Assembly: GCA_016713245.1 (NCBI GenBank)
Contig: JADJPM010000004.1
Coordinates: 310,001 to 374,000, forward strand
Length of the DNA: 64,000 nucleotides
Direction: 5' to 3'
Origin: Verrucomicrobiaceae bacterium
Lineage (GTDB): Bacteria > Verrucomicrobiota > Verrucomicrobiia > Verrucomicrobiales > Verrucomicrobiaceae
This document shows, in pieces, positions 33,421 to 42,171 of the stretch. Position 1 is the first letter of the stretch. The number at the start of each line of letters is the position of its first letter. Under the pieces are notes generated by a model. That model was given only the letters and a program-made list of their open reading frames with translations. It was not told the DNA's origin and searched no databases. A program made the position numbers and the translations under genes.

Positions 33421-34689
33421 ATGAAGGTTCTCTTTCTCTCCTTGAGTCTCCTTTTGAGCCAAGCTTTTGCCATCACGCCCGAAGCCGCCGTCGAGAAAGC
33501 GCATCGGGCGCTATGGACACGCTTTGTCGATGAGCATGGCCTTATCCTCGACTACGTCGGCTTGCAGGGTGAGATTGTTCGGCCCACGCCGGAGGATTGC
33601 CGTGAGATGAAGCCCAATGCTCTGAGCTGGGGTGTGCCGAATGAGGATGGGCCGATGTTCAATGGTCTTTACCTTGATGCTTTGTGCTCGCGTTGGCTCA
33701 TCACGCGGGGTGAGGACACTCGCGCTAAGGCCCGCCGTATGATTGATGGTCTTATCAAAGTCTCCACCAGCGGTAAGACGCCCGGTTTCATCGCCCGTGG
33801 TCTCGCTAGCGATGGCAAAGCGACCTACCCGATGGGCTCGAATGATCAGACGACTCCTTGGCTATATGGCATCTGGCGATATGTGACGGATGGCCTGCCC
33901 AAAGATGACGCGGAGCGACAGGACCTCGTGAAGCGCTTCATCGAACAGGTAAAGGTCCTCGAAAGCCACGCATGGAAGGTGCCCACCGACGGGCCGCCAT
34001 CGAAGTATCGCGGTGACTTTGCCAAACCGACGTGGGAGGCCGTGCCGAGGCTGCTTTTCATCATGAAAGCCATTCACGCCTTCACCGGCGATGCGTCGTG
34101 GCAGCAGCGCTACCTTGCCGCCGCGCATGAAAAGGTAGGCAAAGGCCAGCGTGAGCGTTTGGAGGTCTGCCGCATCGGCATGGTCTTCGATCCCGGCCAG
34201 GGGGAGCGTCACTCATGGACCGGCAGCGAGTGTGTCATCTGCCTGCGCGGCCTCTGGGAGATGGAAACGGACATCATTCTGAAAAACATCTATGCTGAGG
34301 GCTTGCGCCACAGTGCTGAGGTAGCCGCGCAAAGCCTTTCCCTCATCGAAAAGTTCGACGTGAACGGCACGGAGATTTTCAACGTGGACTGGCATGTGAT
34401 GAACGCCGCCTGGAAGCCCCAACACAGTGAAGCGGAAGCCGTCGAAGTGGCCTTGGCCGGCCTGAAGCTCCAGCACGCCGCCTCACCGCGAATGCACATC
34501 GAGAAAGATTTTCTTCGCGAGCCCTGCTTCGCCGCATGGGTGGTGACGCTGTGTCCTGATCGTGAGTTTGTGATGTCGCATCGCTCCGCCATCGAAAAGG
34601 TCATCACGCACTACGATTTCAGCCGTGTGTATTTGAGCCAGTTCTTTCCCGTTGAGTCCGCGTGGTGGCGGATGCGTTTGATGAAATGA
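33421..34689 (+). CDS. Secreted alpha/alpha-barrel-like protein of unknown function
   Basis: 422 residues with signal peptide ending QAFA. Helix-rich, with WGVPNEDGPMFNGLYLDALC, KARRMIDGLIKVSTSGKTPG and a WxxMRLMK end. The spacing of aromatic and Asp/Glu residues resembles (alpha/alpha)6 barrels of glycan lyases and hydrolases, but no catalytic motif is certain. Last gene of the operon that begins at 29866; a role in glycan processing is inferred only from that. Confidence 0.6.
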   Translation: MKVLFLSLSLLLSQAFAITPEAAVEKAHRALWTRFVDEHGLILDYVGLQGEIVRPTPEDCREMKPNALSWGVPNEDGPMFNGLYLDALCSRWLITRGEDTRAKARRMIDGLIKVSTSGKTPGFIARGLASDGKATYPMGSNDQTTPWLYGIWRYVTDGLPKDDAERQDLVKRFIEQVKVLESHAWKVPTDGPPSKYRGDFAKPTWEAVPRLLFIMKAIHAFTGDASWQQRYLAAAHEKVGKGQRERLEVCRIGMVFDPGQGERHSWTGSECVICLRGLWEMETDIILKNIYAEGLRHSAEVAAQSLSLIEKFDVNGTEIFNVDWHVMNAAWKPQHSEAEAVEVALAGLKLQHAASPRMHIEKDFLREPCFAAWVVTLCPDREFVMSHRSAIEKVITHYDFSRVYLSQFFPVESAWWRMRLMK

Positions 34690-34762
34690 CTGAATTGCAG
34701 GTGCTTAAAGGAATAGAACAATCGTTGAGCTTGGCTTACGGCTCATCCAGCGTCCGTATTTT

Positions 34763-36301
34763 ATGACCATCCGCTCTCTTCTTTATACCGCACTCATCGC
34801 CAGCACCTTCAGCAGCCAGGCGGCGGTGATCGGAATGGGTGCGAATCAGCTCTCCATCGCGACAGGGCAGCCTTCACTGGTGCTCATGTCGAGCGGGTCG
34901 GCGCATGTGCCGGTGTGGTCTCTGTCAGGCGGCACGGTGGGGCAGTCCGTGGCGGGTGTGGTGGGGGCTTTGCCGGCTGGCTGCGTGGCGGTGAAGGTGG
35001 AAATCGTGGTGACGACAACGGACGCGACGACGAGCCCGGAGTTCGAAGATGTGTATCGCGTGCATCTTTCACAGATGGTGGAGGGCGAGCCCTTCACAGC
35101 GCGGCTTTACACGGGGCCTCCGGTGCGCACGGCACTGCCGACAGCGCCGCTTCACTCGCGCAGCATCGTGCTGGAATCGTATTACGAGGTCGTGCCCGAT
35201 GCTCCGCTGTGGGTGCGCATTCAGCGTGAGCCGGGTGATCCGGCGGATACGTTCACCAAGCCCACGGGGCTCGTCGCCGTGAAGGTGACACCCCAGATGA
35301 AACCTTTCGCGAAACCGCATGTCGTGCAGGACGTGCCAGGCTACAATTCGTGGCCGATGATGCAGGCCATCGGCGGCAAGCTGGTCTGCGTTTACACCCG
35401 TGGATCCGGGCACACGATCGGTGAGGGGAGGCGTGATGTTTATGCCCGCACCTCCACCGATGGCGGTAAAACGTGGACGCCGGAAACGGTGGTCGCGAAT
35501 TCGCCTGAATACGGTGAGGTGACAGTCGGCAAGGGCTTGGATGAGAACGGTGCGATGCTTCTCTGGGTGCGGCGCGTCGGCAAGGAATGGCATCACGATC
35601 TCTATCGCAGCACGGATGGCGTGACATTCACCCTCATCGCCACGCCCAAGCTTGCATTGCGGCCCATGCAGATCACGGATGTCTTTGCGGTGCCCAATGT
35701 GGGGCTCATGGCGCTGTGGTTCGCCGGTGACTATAGTGACAAGGCGACCAACTCCTGGGGCAAGGTGACGAGCAGTGACAACGGTGTCACCTGGACTCAA
35801 ACCACCATCGAGTCCGAGCTGCCCAAAGCGGAGTGGCCCACGGAACCCTCCGCCGTGTATCTCGGAGAGGGGAAAATTCTCGCTATTGCCCGCACAGAAG
35901 TCGGCCCTACTCAGTTCCAAATCGTCTCCACGGACTCGGGAACGACGTGGAAACGTGCGCAGACTAACATTGGCGATATCAAGGGCTCCACCCCGAGCCT
36001 GATCTTCGACGCAAAGACAGGTCTGCTCACCAATTATCACTACCACCGCGGCAAAGGTCTCATGCGCCGTCGCGTGGTCGATGCGCAGAGCATCTTCGAT
36101 CATCCGCTGGGCTGGCCTGCCTCCGAGGTCGTGGCCACGGGCAGTGAGTCCACCTGGGATGCGGGGAACGTGAACACCACCTTCATCGGCGACACCCACT
36201 ACCTCTCTTTCTACTCCGGCAAAGATCCAGACACGTCTGTGCTCGTCTCAGAACTGCTCGCCCCGGCCAAAAAAGATGCCCAAAGTGGCACGCGAAAGTA
36301 A
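34763..36301 (+). CDS. Secreted sialidase-like (BNR/Asp-box) protein
   Basis: 512 residues with signal peptide ending SSQAA. An N-terminal beta domain of about 180 residues precedes the propeller. Three Asp boxes are visible: STDGGKTW (about residue 231), SSDNGVTW (about 337) and STDSGTTW (about 390), plus a degenerate STDGVTFT. An arginine-rich set consistent with an exo-sialidase pocket is possible (GHTIGEGRRDVYAR), but the RIP motif is not evident. Could hydrolyse sialic acid or another exo-linked sugar. Confidence 0.75.
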   Translation: MTIRSLLYTALIASTFSSQAAVIGMGANQLSIATGQPSLVLMSSGSAHVPVWSLSGGTVGQSVAGVVGALPAGCVAVKVEIVVTTTDATTSPEFEDVYRVHLSQMVEGEPFTARLYTGPPVRTALPTAPLHSRSIVLESYYEVVPDAPLWVRIQREPGDPADTFTKPTGLVAVKVTPQMKPFAKPHVVQDVPGYNSWPMMQAIGGKLVCVYTRGSGHTIGEGRRDVYARTSTDGGKTWTPETVVANSPEYGEVTVGKGLDENGAMLLWVRRVGKEWHHDLYRSTDGVTFTLIATPKLALRPMQITDVFAVPNVGLMALWFAGDYSDKATNSWGKVTSSDNGVTWTQTTIESELPKAEWPTEPSAVYLGEGKILAIARTEVGPTQFQIVSTDSGTTWKRAQTNIGDIKGSTPSLIFDAKTGLLTNYHYHRGKGLMRRRVVDAQSIFDHPLGWPASEVVATGSESTWDAGNVNTTFIGDTHYLSFYSGKDPDTSVLVSELLAPAKKDAQSGTRK

Positions 36302-36359
36302 TTCGCATTCGGAGTCATGGAGTGGTGGAGCATTGGCTAAAAAGGTGTGAAGAGAAAAT

Positions 36360-36545
36360 ATGCGTTTACGCATTCTCACGTTCCTCTTCGCCAGCATCAC
36401 AACCTTTGCCGCTGACCTCAAAACCACGAACAGCGGCGTTGAGGTCGCCGTTGGCAGTTTGGGGAGCTTTATGCTGAGTTACCCGGAGTTTGAACCGGCA
36501 CACAAGATCATCGAGGTGAAGGTGATGGGGATCAGGCGAACGTGA
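36360..36545 (+). pseudogene. N-terminal part of the frameshifted GH50/GH42-like gene
   Basis: 61 codons: signal peptide LRILTFLFASITTFAAD, then VEVAVGSLGSFMLSYPEFEP, and an early TGA at 36543-36545. The homologous text continues in the frame of the next entry (DGDQANVKYEGGSE). Restoring one G in the run at 36521-36530 (giving V-D-G-D-Q) joins the two frames. One-base deletion, or sequencing error. Confidence 0.7.
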
Positions 36546-38452
36546 AGTATGAAGGAGGATCGGAATGTACTGTTTCGGTGGCGAGGGATGAGGTTAGCGT
36601 GAGTTTTCGCGACGTAACGGCGGATGTGAAGTCGTGGAAGATGACGACGCTCATCGATATCGGCTTCGCGAAAGGCGGGTCGTGGCAGATTGGCGAAAAA
36701 ACGGGTGCTTTTCCGGCGGAGAAGGCTTCGCCGCCGCAGATCGCGAGTTTGAACGGGACGACGTTTTTGGTGAAAAATGCCCAGGGGCAGAGTTTGAGCG
36801 TCACAACGCCAGATTTCGCGTTTCAGCAGCTCACGGACAATCGCGAGTGGAACTGGGCGGTCTATCATTGGCAGTTCATCGTGCCGTGGATGGCGGATCG
36901 GGCATCGGCGAAAATCAAGGTGACGTCGGATCTGGCCTCGGTGACGAAATTGATCGATCCGTTTGGGCAGAGCTTGAAGGATTCGTTTCCGAACAAGCTG
37001 CAAAATCTCGAAGACCTGAAAGCCGATGTGGAGTCGGACATAGCCTACTACGTGGCCATCGAGACGCCGAAGCTGGATCGCTTTGGCGGGCTGCCGGGCA
37101 GTCGGGAGACGCTGGGGCTGAAAAAGACCGGCTTTTTCCATGTGGAGCAAAAGAACGGCAAATCGTGGCTCGTCGATCCGGATGGGAATGCGTTCTTCCA
37201 CCTCGGCGTGTGTGGTTTTGCGCCGAATGACGACTACACCTATGTGAAGGGCCGCGAGGGCATCTATGAGTGGCTGCCGAAGCTCGATAGCGATTACCGC
37301 AGCGCCTTCCGCGAGGGAAACGCGGACCATTTTTCGTTCTACATCGCGAACACGATCAAGAAGTTTGGTGTGGCGTATGATTACGAATCGCACGCCGAGC
37401 GGATGACCGAGCGAGTGAGGAAGTGGGGCTTTAATTCAATCGGTGCCTTCAGCCCTGTGCCGAAGAAGTCCGAGTTTCCGTATGTGGCGCATCTGCCGAT
37501 CAATGAATGGGAAGGCGTTCCGCGCCTTCCCGGTGCGCATGAGGTGTGGGACCCGTTTGATGCGGCCACGACGGCGAAGATCGCCGAAAACATCGCCCGC
37601 GAAGTGCCGGCGCGGGCGAATGATCCGCTCTTGATTGGCTGGTTCATCGTCAATGAGCCGCGCTATGATGAACTGCTTCGTGTGATTCCTTCGTTGGATG
37701 GCCAGCATGCCTGCAAACGCGAGCTGGTGGCCGCTTTGAAGGCGAAATACCGCACAGTGGAGGCTTTCAACACGGCGTGGCAGGTGAAGGCGACTTCGTT
37801 TGATGAACTCATCGGCTCCGGGCTCGCGGTGACGACGGATGCGGCGAAGGCGGATGTGAAGGCGTTTGTCGGTGTGTTCTTCGAAACTTACTTCACGCAG
37901 ATTGAGAAGGTGTTTCGCCAGCATGACGCGAATCATCTGCTCATCGGCAGCCGCCTTCAGCCGATCACCATCGAGGACGAGCAACTCTGCCGCAACATGG
38001 GCAAGCATGTCGATGTGGTGAGCTACAACTACTACACCTTCGGCGTCGATACGGCAGCGCTAAAACGCTACCACGAGTGGACCGGCGGCAAGCCGATGAT
38101 GCTGAGCGAGTTCTTCTGGGCCTCGCCGAAGGACAGCGGCCTCATCGGCGGACGCGAGGTGAGCTCGCAGCAGGAACGCGGGCTCGCGTATCGGAACTAC
38201 GTCGAGCAAAGCGCCGCGCTGGGCTTTGTGATCGGCATCGAGTGGTTCACGCTGGTCGATCAGGCGACGACAGGCCGCTGGTTCAGTCAATACAACGGCG
38301 AAAGCTACAACACCGGCCTCCTCAGCGTGGCCGACCGGCCATGGAAGGACATGCTGGCGGAGATGATGAAGACGAACCACACGATATACGAGCTACTCAT
38401 GGGCAAACGTGAGCCGTTTGCGTGGGATGATGCTCGGTTTCGGGTGAAGTGA
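36542..38452 (+). CDS. Clan GH-A glycoside hydrolase, GH50/GH42-like (agarase/beta-galactosidase type), 5' frameshifted
   Basis: 636 residues in this frame, starting at GTG 36542. GFFHVEQKNGKSWLVDPDGN and FFHLGVCGFAPNDDY are typical of GH50-type agarases. A TIM barrel follows with acid-base in WFIVNEPRYDE and nucleophile in MMLSEFFWASP. The N-terminal signal peptide is in another frame (36360-36545), so the protein made from this frame alone would stay in the cytoplasm. The intact gene would run 36360-38452. Substrate is probably a galactan, on family grounds. Confidence 0.78.
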   Translation: MKYEGGSECTVSVARDEVSVSFRDVTADVKSWKMTTLIDIGFAKGGSWQIGEKTGAFPAEKASPPQIASLNGTTFLVKNAQGQSLSVTTPDFAFQQLTDNREWNWAVYHWQFIVPWMADRASAKIKVTSDLASVTKLIDPFGQSLKDSFPNKLQNLEDLKADVESDIAYYVAIETPKLDRFGGLPGSRETLGLKKTGFFHVEQKNGKSWLVDPDGNAFFHLGVCGFAPNDDYTYVKGREGIYEWLPKLDSDYRSAFREGNADHFSFYIANTIKKFGVAYDYESHAERMTERVRKWGFNSIGAFSPVPKKSEFPYVAHLPINEWEGVPRLPGAHEVWDPFDAATTAKIAENIAREVPARANDPLLIGWFIVNEPRYDELLRVIPSLDGQHACKRELVAALKAKYRTVEAFNTAWQVKATSFDELIGSGLAVTTDAAKADVKAFVGVFFETYFTQIEKVFRQHDANHLLIGSRLQPITIEDEQLCRNMGKHVDVVSYNYYTFGVDTAALKRYHEWTGGKPMMLSEFFWASPKDSGLIGGREVSSQQERGLAYRNYVEQSAALGFVIGIEWFTLVDQATTGRWFSQYNGESYNTGLLSVADRPWKDMLAEMMKTNHTIYELLMGKREPFAWDDARFRVK

Positions 38453-38456
38453 GGTT

Positions 38457-39665
38457 TCAAGGCCTGCGGGGATTCTCTTCCACATAGGCCGCCAGAGCAC
38501 GGCCAAGGCCAGCGCCGATGCTGGAGTAGCCTTCCACGGACATGAGCGGGCTGTTCCAGCCGGTTTCGAGCGTGATGGAAATGGTGAAGTCGCCCGCGTT
38601 GGCACGCACCCAGCCGCTGCTCATGCGGCCGCGTTCTTCGTCGGTCTTTACATAGGTGGCGAAGCGATACTTGGGCTCCACAGGGCGCGGCGTGGTAATG
38701 TTCGCGGCGGCGAGTTCCATCCAGCGGCTGTAATTGCGCTGCTGGATGCCGGTCAACCGCTCGAAGGCAAAGGGGCCGAAGAAAAAGATGCCGTCACCTG
38801 CGCCGGGATTGTGCAGGTCGATGTAGGCGTCGAGTCCGTGCTTCTGGTGAATCTCAGCAATCATGCGCTGCGCGGCGGCGACCTCGGGATAGATCGGCGC
38901 ATCGGCCCAGTCGCGATTGTGATCGCGTGGGATCGCTTCTTTGCCGCCCGCGCCGAGCGTGGCGTTGTCCACGTCCATGATCGGGATGAAGTGCAGGCAA
39001 GTTTTCGCCCGCAGCGCCTTCGCCTCATCGCTGGCATACCAGCGGATGAATCCACGGCCCACCTGGCTGCCGCCCGCCTCCCAGGCGTGCTGTCGTGAGC
39101 CGACCCAGAGCTGATGCGGCGCGTTTTCATCGCCGATGCGAATGCCGTTCACGGGACGGCCACCACGGGTCTTTGCCAGTTCGAAGCGTTTGGACTCCGG
39201 CAATTTGGCGGCGATCTCGGTGAGCAGTTTTTCGGCATCCGCCGGCACAAACGGGGGCCCCCACGCGAGGCGGAGCGTTTCGGCGGTCGGCTTAAGTTTG
39301 TAGCTCATCACCTTGTCGGCGCTGCGAGTGCCTTCGTCACTCGCGGTCCACGTTTCGCCATCGCTGCTGAGCCAGGCGTGCTTCGGCTGGCACCAAGCGG
39401 CTGCGAGCACCTGATCTCCGCTAAAGGGTTTCGTCTGCGCCTGCACTTCGAGCGTGAACGTTTCACCGGCCGTGAGCCCATCCAGTCGGAAATACCACCA
39501 GCAAGGCCAGCCGCGGCCTTCACGCAGCTCCGGCATGATGTGCAGGGTTTTCGTGCGTTGGTCCAGCGAGACGACTTCGGCGTTTCCGCCTTCAAAATCG
39601 GTCGAGACACGGATTTCGGCCAAAGCCGAGGCAGTGAGAAAAAGGCAGCAAAGAGCGGTGCGCAT
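38457..39665 (-). CDS. Secreted M14-family zinc carboxypeptidase-like protein
   Basis: 402 residues from MRTALCCLFLTASALAE (signal peptide). An N-terminal beta domain of about 150 residues precedes the peptidase. Zinc ligands: H193 and E196 in RQHAWEAGG, H285 in IDLHNPG. PRDHNRDW (substrate carboxylate binding) and the general base E367 in ITLETGW are all present, matching the AGBL/M14-type set. Starts divergently from the DUF4838 gene, 121 bp apart; ends 4 bp from the converging GH gene. Could trim peptides of cell-wall or secreted proteins. Confidence 0.84.
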   Translation of the reverse strand: MRTALCCLFLTASALAEIRVSTDFEGGNAEVVSLDQRTKTLHIMPELREGRGWPCWWYFRLDGLTAGETFTLEVQAQTKPFSGDQVLAAAWCQPKHAWLSSDGETWTASDEGTRSADKVMSYKLKPTAETLRLAWGPPFVPADAEKLLTEIAAKLPESKRFELAKTRGGRPVNGIRIGDENAPHQLWVGSRQHAWEAGGSQVGRGFIRWYASDEAKALRAKTCLHFIPIMDVDNATLGAGGKEAIPRDHNRDWADAPIYPEVAAAQRMIAEIHQKHGLDAYIDLHNPGAGDGIFFFGPFAFERLTGIQQRNYSRWMELAAANITTPRPVEPKYRFATYVKTDEERGRMSSGWVRANAGDFTISITLETGWNSPLMSVEGYSSIGAGLGRALAAYVEENPRRP

Positions 39666-39786
39666 GAGGATTGCCAAAACGAAGCCGCTAGGGCTGGAGT
39701 TTCGAATCATGAGCCCGTGAGGTGCCGAAAATGCCCAAGCAGCATTTACCGGAAGGAAACCCTCGGGTGAGCTTCGTTCTCGGACC

Positions 39787-42165
39787 ATGCGCTGCTTTCT
39801 CCTGCTCCTGGCCTGCCTCTTCACTTCCTCGCATGCGGCGGATCGTGGGCTGGGTGGGGAGTATGAGATCGTCACGGCACCGGAGGCGAATGCGGCGACG
39901 ATGCTGGCGGCGAAGGAGCTGCGGATGTGGTTCAAGGAATCGACAGGTGTGGAGTTGCCGCAGGTGACGGCGCCTTCGAAAGCGAAGAAGCATCTCTTTC
40001 TCGGGCCAAACGCGTGGTCAGCGGCAGCAGGGGTGACGGCGGATGGCTTGAAGGCGGAAGGGTATCGTTTGAAGACCATCGGCGATGACATCCACATCGT
40101 CGGCGTGGACGTGCATCGCGGATCGCTGGAGCCGAAACGCACGAGCGGCACGCAGACCGGCACGCTCAGCGGTGTGATTGACCTGCTGGAGCGCTGCGCG
40201 GGCATTCGCTTCTTCTGGCATGACAAACTCGGGACGATCGTGCCGAAGAACGAGCGTGTGGTCGTGCCGGAGCTCGACATCACGGCGGAGCCGGAGTGGA
40301 GGTATCGCTGGCTGGCCTATTCGCCGGAGGGGAAATGCGGTGACGACATGTTCGCGCGTCGATTGCGGCTCGGGCACAGCCACACAGTCACGCACAGCCA
40401 CGCGTGGCATCAGATCGCGCCGGTGGAGAAGTTTGGGAAGGAGCATCCCGAGTGGTTTGCGGAGATCGATGGCGTGCGGAAGCCGGAGTACTACCTGGAA
40501 CATCACGGCGGGCAGGTTTGCACGACCAACACGGAGGTGATCGACCTCTTCGCGAAGGCGGCGATCACGTATTTCAACGAGCACCCGGAGCGCGACATGT
40601 TTTCCGTCTCGCCGAATGACGGCAGCGGCTTCTGCACCTGCGCGAAGTGTCGAGCTCTCGACAATGGCGTGCGTGCGGATGGCAAACCGATCCTCACCGA
40701 CCGGCTCATCACGTTTTACAATGCCATCGCCGAAAAAGTCAGCGTCGCGCATCCGACGAAGCTGCTCGGAGCCTACGCCTACAGCTTCTACCGCGAACCG
40801 CCGGTGAAGGTGACGCCACACGCGAACCTCTACCTTGTGCACGCGACGAACTCTGCCTTTCATCAAGGCACCGGCTGGCCGGAGGAGCGCGAGATGGAGC
40901 AGAAGTGGCGCTCAGGAGCCAAACACCTCGCCAAATACGACATCTACTACTCGCCCGACTCGTCGCTGAATCTCATCGCACCCGTCACGCGGCATCTCAT
41001 CGCGAAAATCCGCTCGGAGACCGCGACCGGGCTCGAAGGCGGCTATCTTTACATCGGGCAGAGTTACGAGCAGCTCGGCCCCGCGCATGTTTTGATCGCC
41101 AAACTCATGTGGGATGCGGACGCGGACACCGAAGCGATCATCGCGGACTACTTTGAGAAGGTCTACGGCAGCGCTGCGAAGGATGTGCGTGCCTATTATG
41201 AGCTGCTGGAGCACCAACTCGCTTCCGCACGGCAAAAGCCGCTCGATACGAGCATCCCCGCCATCCGGCTCGCGTGGCGGAAACATCCGGGACTCGGCTC
41301 GCCGGCCTACATCCTCTCCGCATATGAACCGGTGCTCGATGAGTTGCAGGCGATCATTGCCAAACTGCCGAAAGACGAACGTGTGCAGCGCCTCATCGAC
41401 CAGCATGAGCTGCTCGAAACCACCGTGCGAGGCATTTACACGGCCGCGAGGCTCGAAAGCGAGGCCGAGAGCAGCTCCGAGGACGCGAAAAAGCTCCTCG
41501 CGCTCATTTCGCAGCGCGAAGCCGTGCGTGCGCGAATCCAAGCCTATGCACCAAGTCTCGCTGCCAACCTCAATCTCGGCGACAAAGCCGAAACGGAGGC
41601 GCTTTCGCCTCTCGGGCCGCTGGCGCAGCTCGCACGGGTTTTGGCGGAAAACAGCGGCGCAGCCAAAAATACACGGCTTTTCTCTCACGGCGACTTTTCG
41701 GCCCTGAATGCCGAAAAACTGCGCTGGAGCGCCACGGGCGGTGCGGCGCTCGCGCTCGAAAAGGGTGCGTTGCGAATCGCGGTGCCCGCTGGTGGCAGCG
41801 GTGCCTTCACGCTGGCTATCGAGGTGCGTGAAAACACCAGCTATCGCATCCTGCTGCCGCATTGGAACGATCCGCAAGCATTGGCATCGAGCGCAGGCGA
41901 CGACGCGGATGTAGTCACGCGAGGCACGCCACCCATCGCGCCGCGCACTCGTGTGATTTTCCGCGATGCGAAAGGCAAGGCCGTCACGCGCAACCACTGG
42001 AGCGGACCCGGCGCGGAGGAGCACGCGCGGCAGTGGCATGTCTTCCCGCACCTCATCCAGACACCTCCTGGCACGCGCAGCATCAGCTTCACCGTTTTTC
42101 TGCAGCATCCCGGCGTGTATTTGCTCGATGACGTGAAGATCGAGGAACTCGGCAGCGTGAAATAG
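39787..42165 (+). CDS. Secreted DUF4838 protein (alpha-glucuronidase-like barrel)
   Basis: 792 residues with signal peptide ending SHAAD. Residues about 25-140 resemble the N-terminal domain of GH67 alpha-glucuronidases (ANAATMLAAKELRMWFKEST). The DUF4838 barrel follows: HSHAWHQIAP, FSVSPNDGSGFCTCAKCRAL, LLGAYAYSFYREPP. The CxCxxC segment may hold a structural metal. A beta-sandwich domain closes the protein (SFTVFLQHPGVYLLDDVKIEE). Common in Verrucomicrobia and Bacteroidetes; activity not known. It precedes a PQQ-propeller gene by 6 bp. Confidence 0.82.
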   Translation: MRCFLLLLACLFTSSHAADRGLGGEYEIVTAPEANAATMLAAKELRMWFKESTGVELPQVTAPSKAKKHLFLGPNAWSAAAGVTADGLKAEGYRLKTIGDDIHIVGVDVHRGSLEPKRTSGTQTGTLSGVIDLLERCAGIRFFWHDKLGTIVPKNERVVVPELDITAEPEWRYRWLAYSPEGKCGDDMFARRLRLGHSHTVTHSHAWHQIAPVEKFGKEHPEWFAEIDGVRKPEYYLEHHGGQVCTTNTEVIDLFAKAAITYFNEHPERDMFSVSPNDGSGFCTCAKCRALDNGVRADGKPILTDRLITFYNAIAEKVSVAHPTKLLGAYAYSFYREPPVKVTPHANLYLVHATNSAFHQGTGWPEEREMEQKWRSGAKHLAKYDIYYSPDSSLNLIAPVTRHLIAKIRSETATGLEGGYLYIGQSYEQLGPAHVLIAKLMWDADADTEAIIADYFEKVYGSAAKDVRAYYELLEHQLASARQKPLDTSIPAIRLAWRKHPGLGSPAYILSAYEPVLDELQAIIAKLPKDERVQRLIDQHELLETTVRGIYTAARLESEAESSSEDAKKLLALISQREAVRARIQAYAPSLAANLNLGDKAETEALSPLGPLAQLARVLAENSGAAKNTRLFSHGDFSALNAEKLRWSATGGAALALEKGALRIAVPAGGSGAFTLAIEVRENTSYRILLPHWNDPQALASSAGDDADVVTRGTPPIAPRTRVIFRDAKGKAVTRNHWSGPGAEEHARQWHVFPHLIQTPPGTRSISFTVFLQHPGVYLLDDVKIEELGSVK

Positions 42166-42171
42166 GGACGC

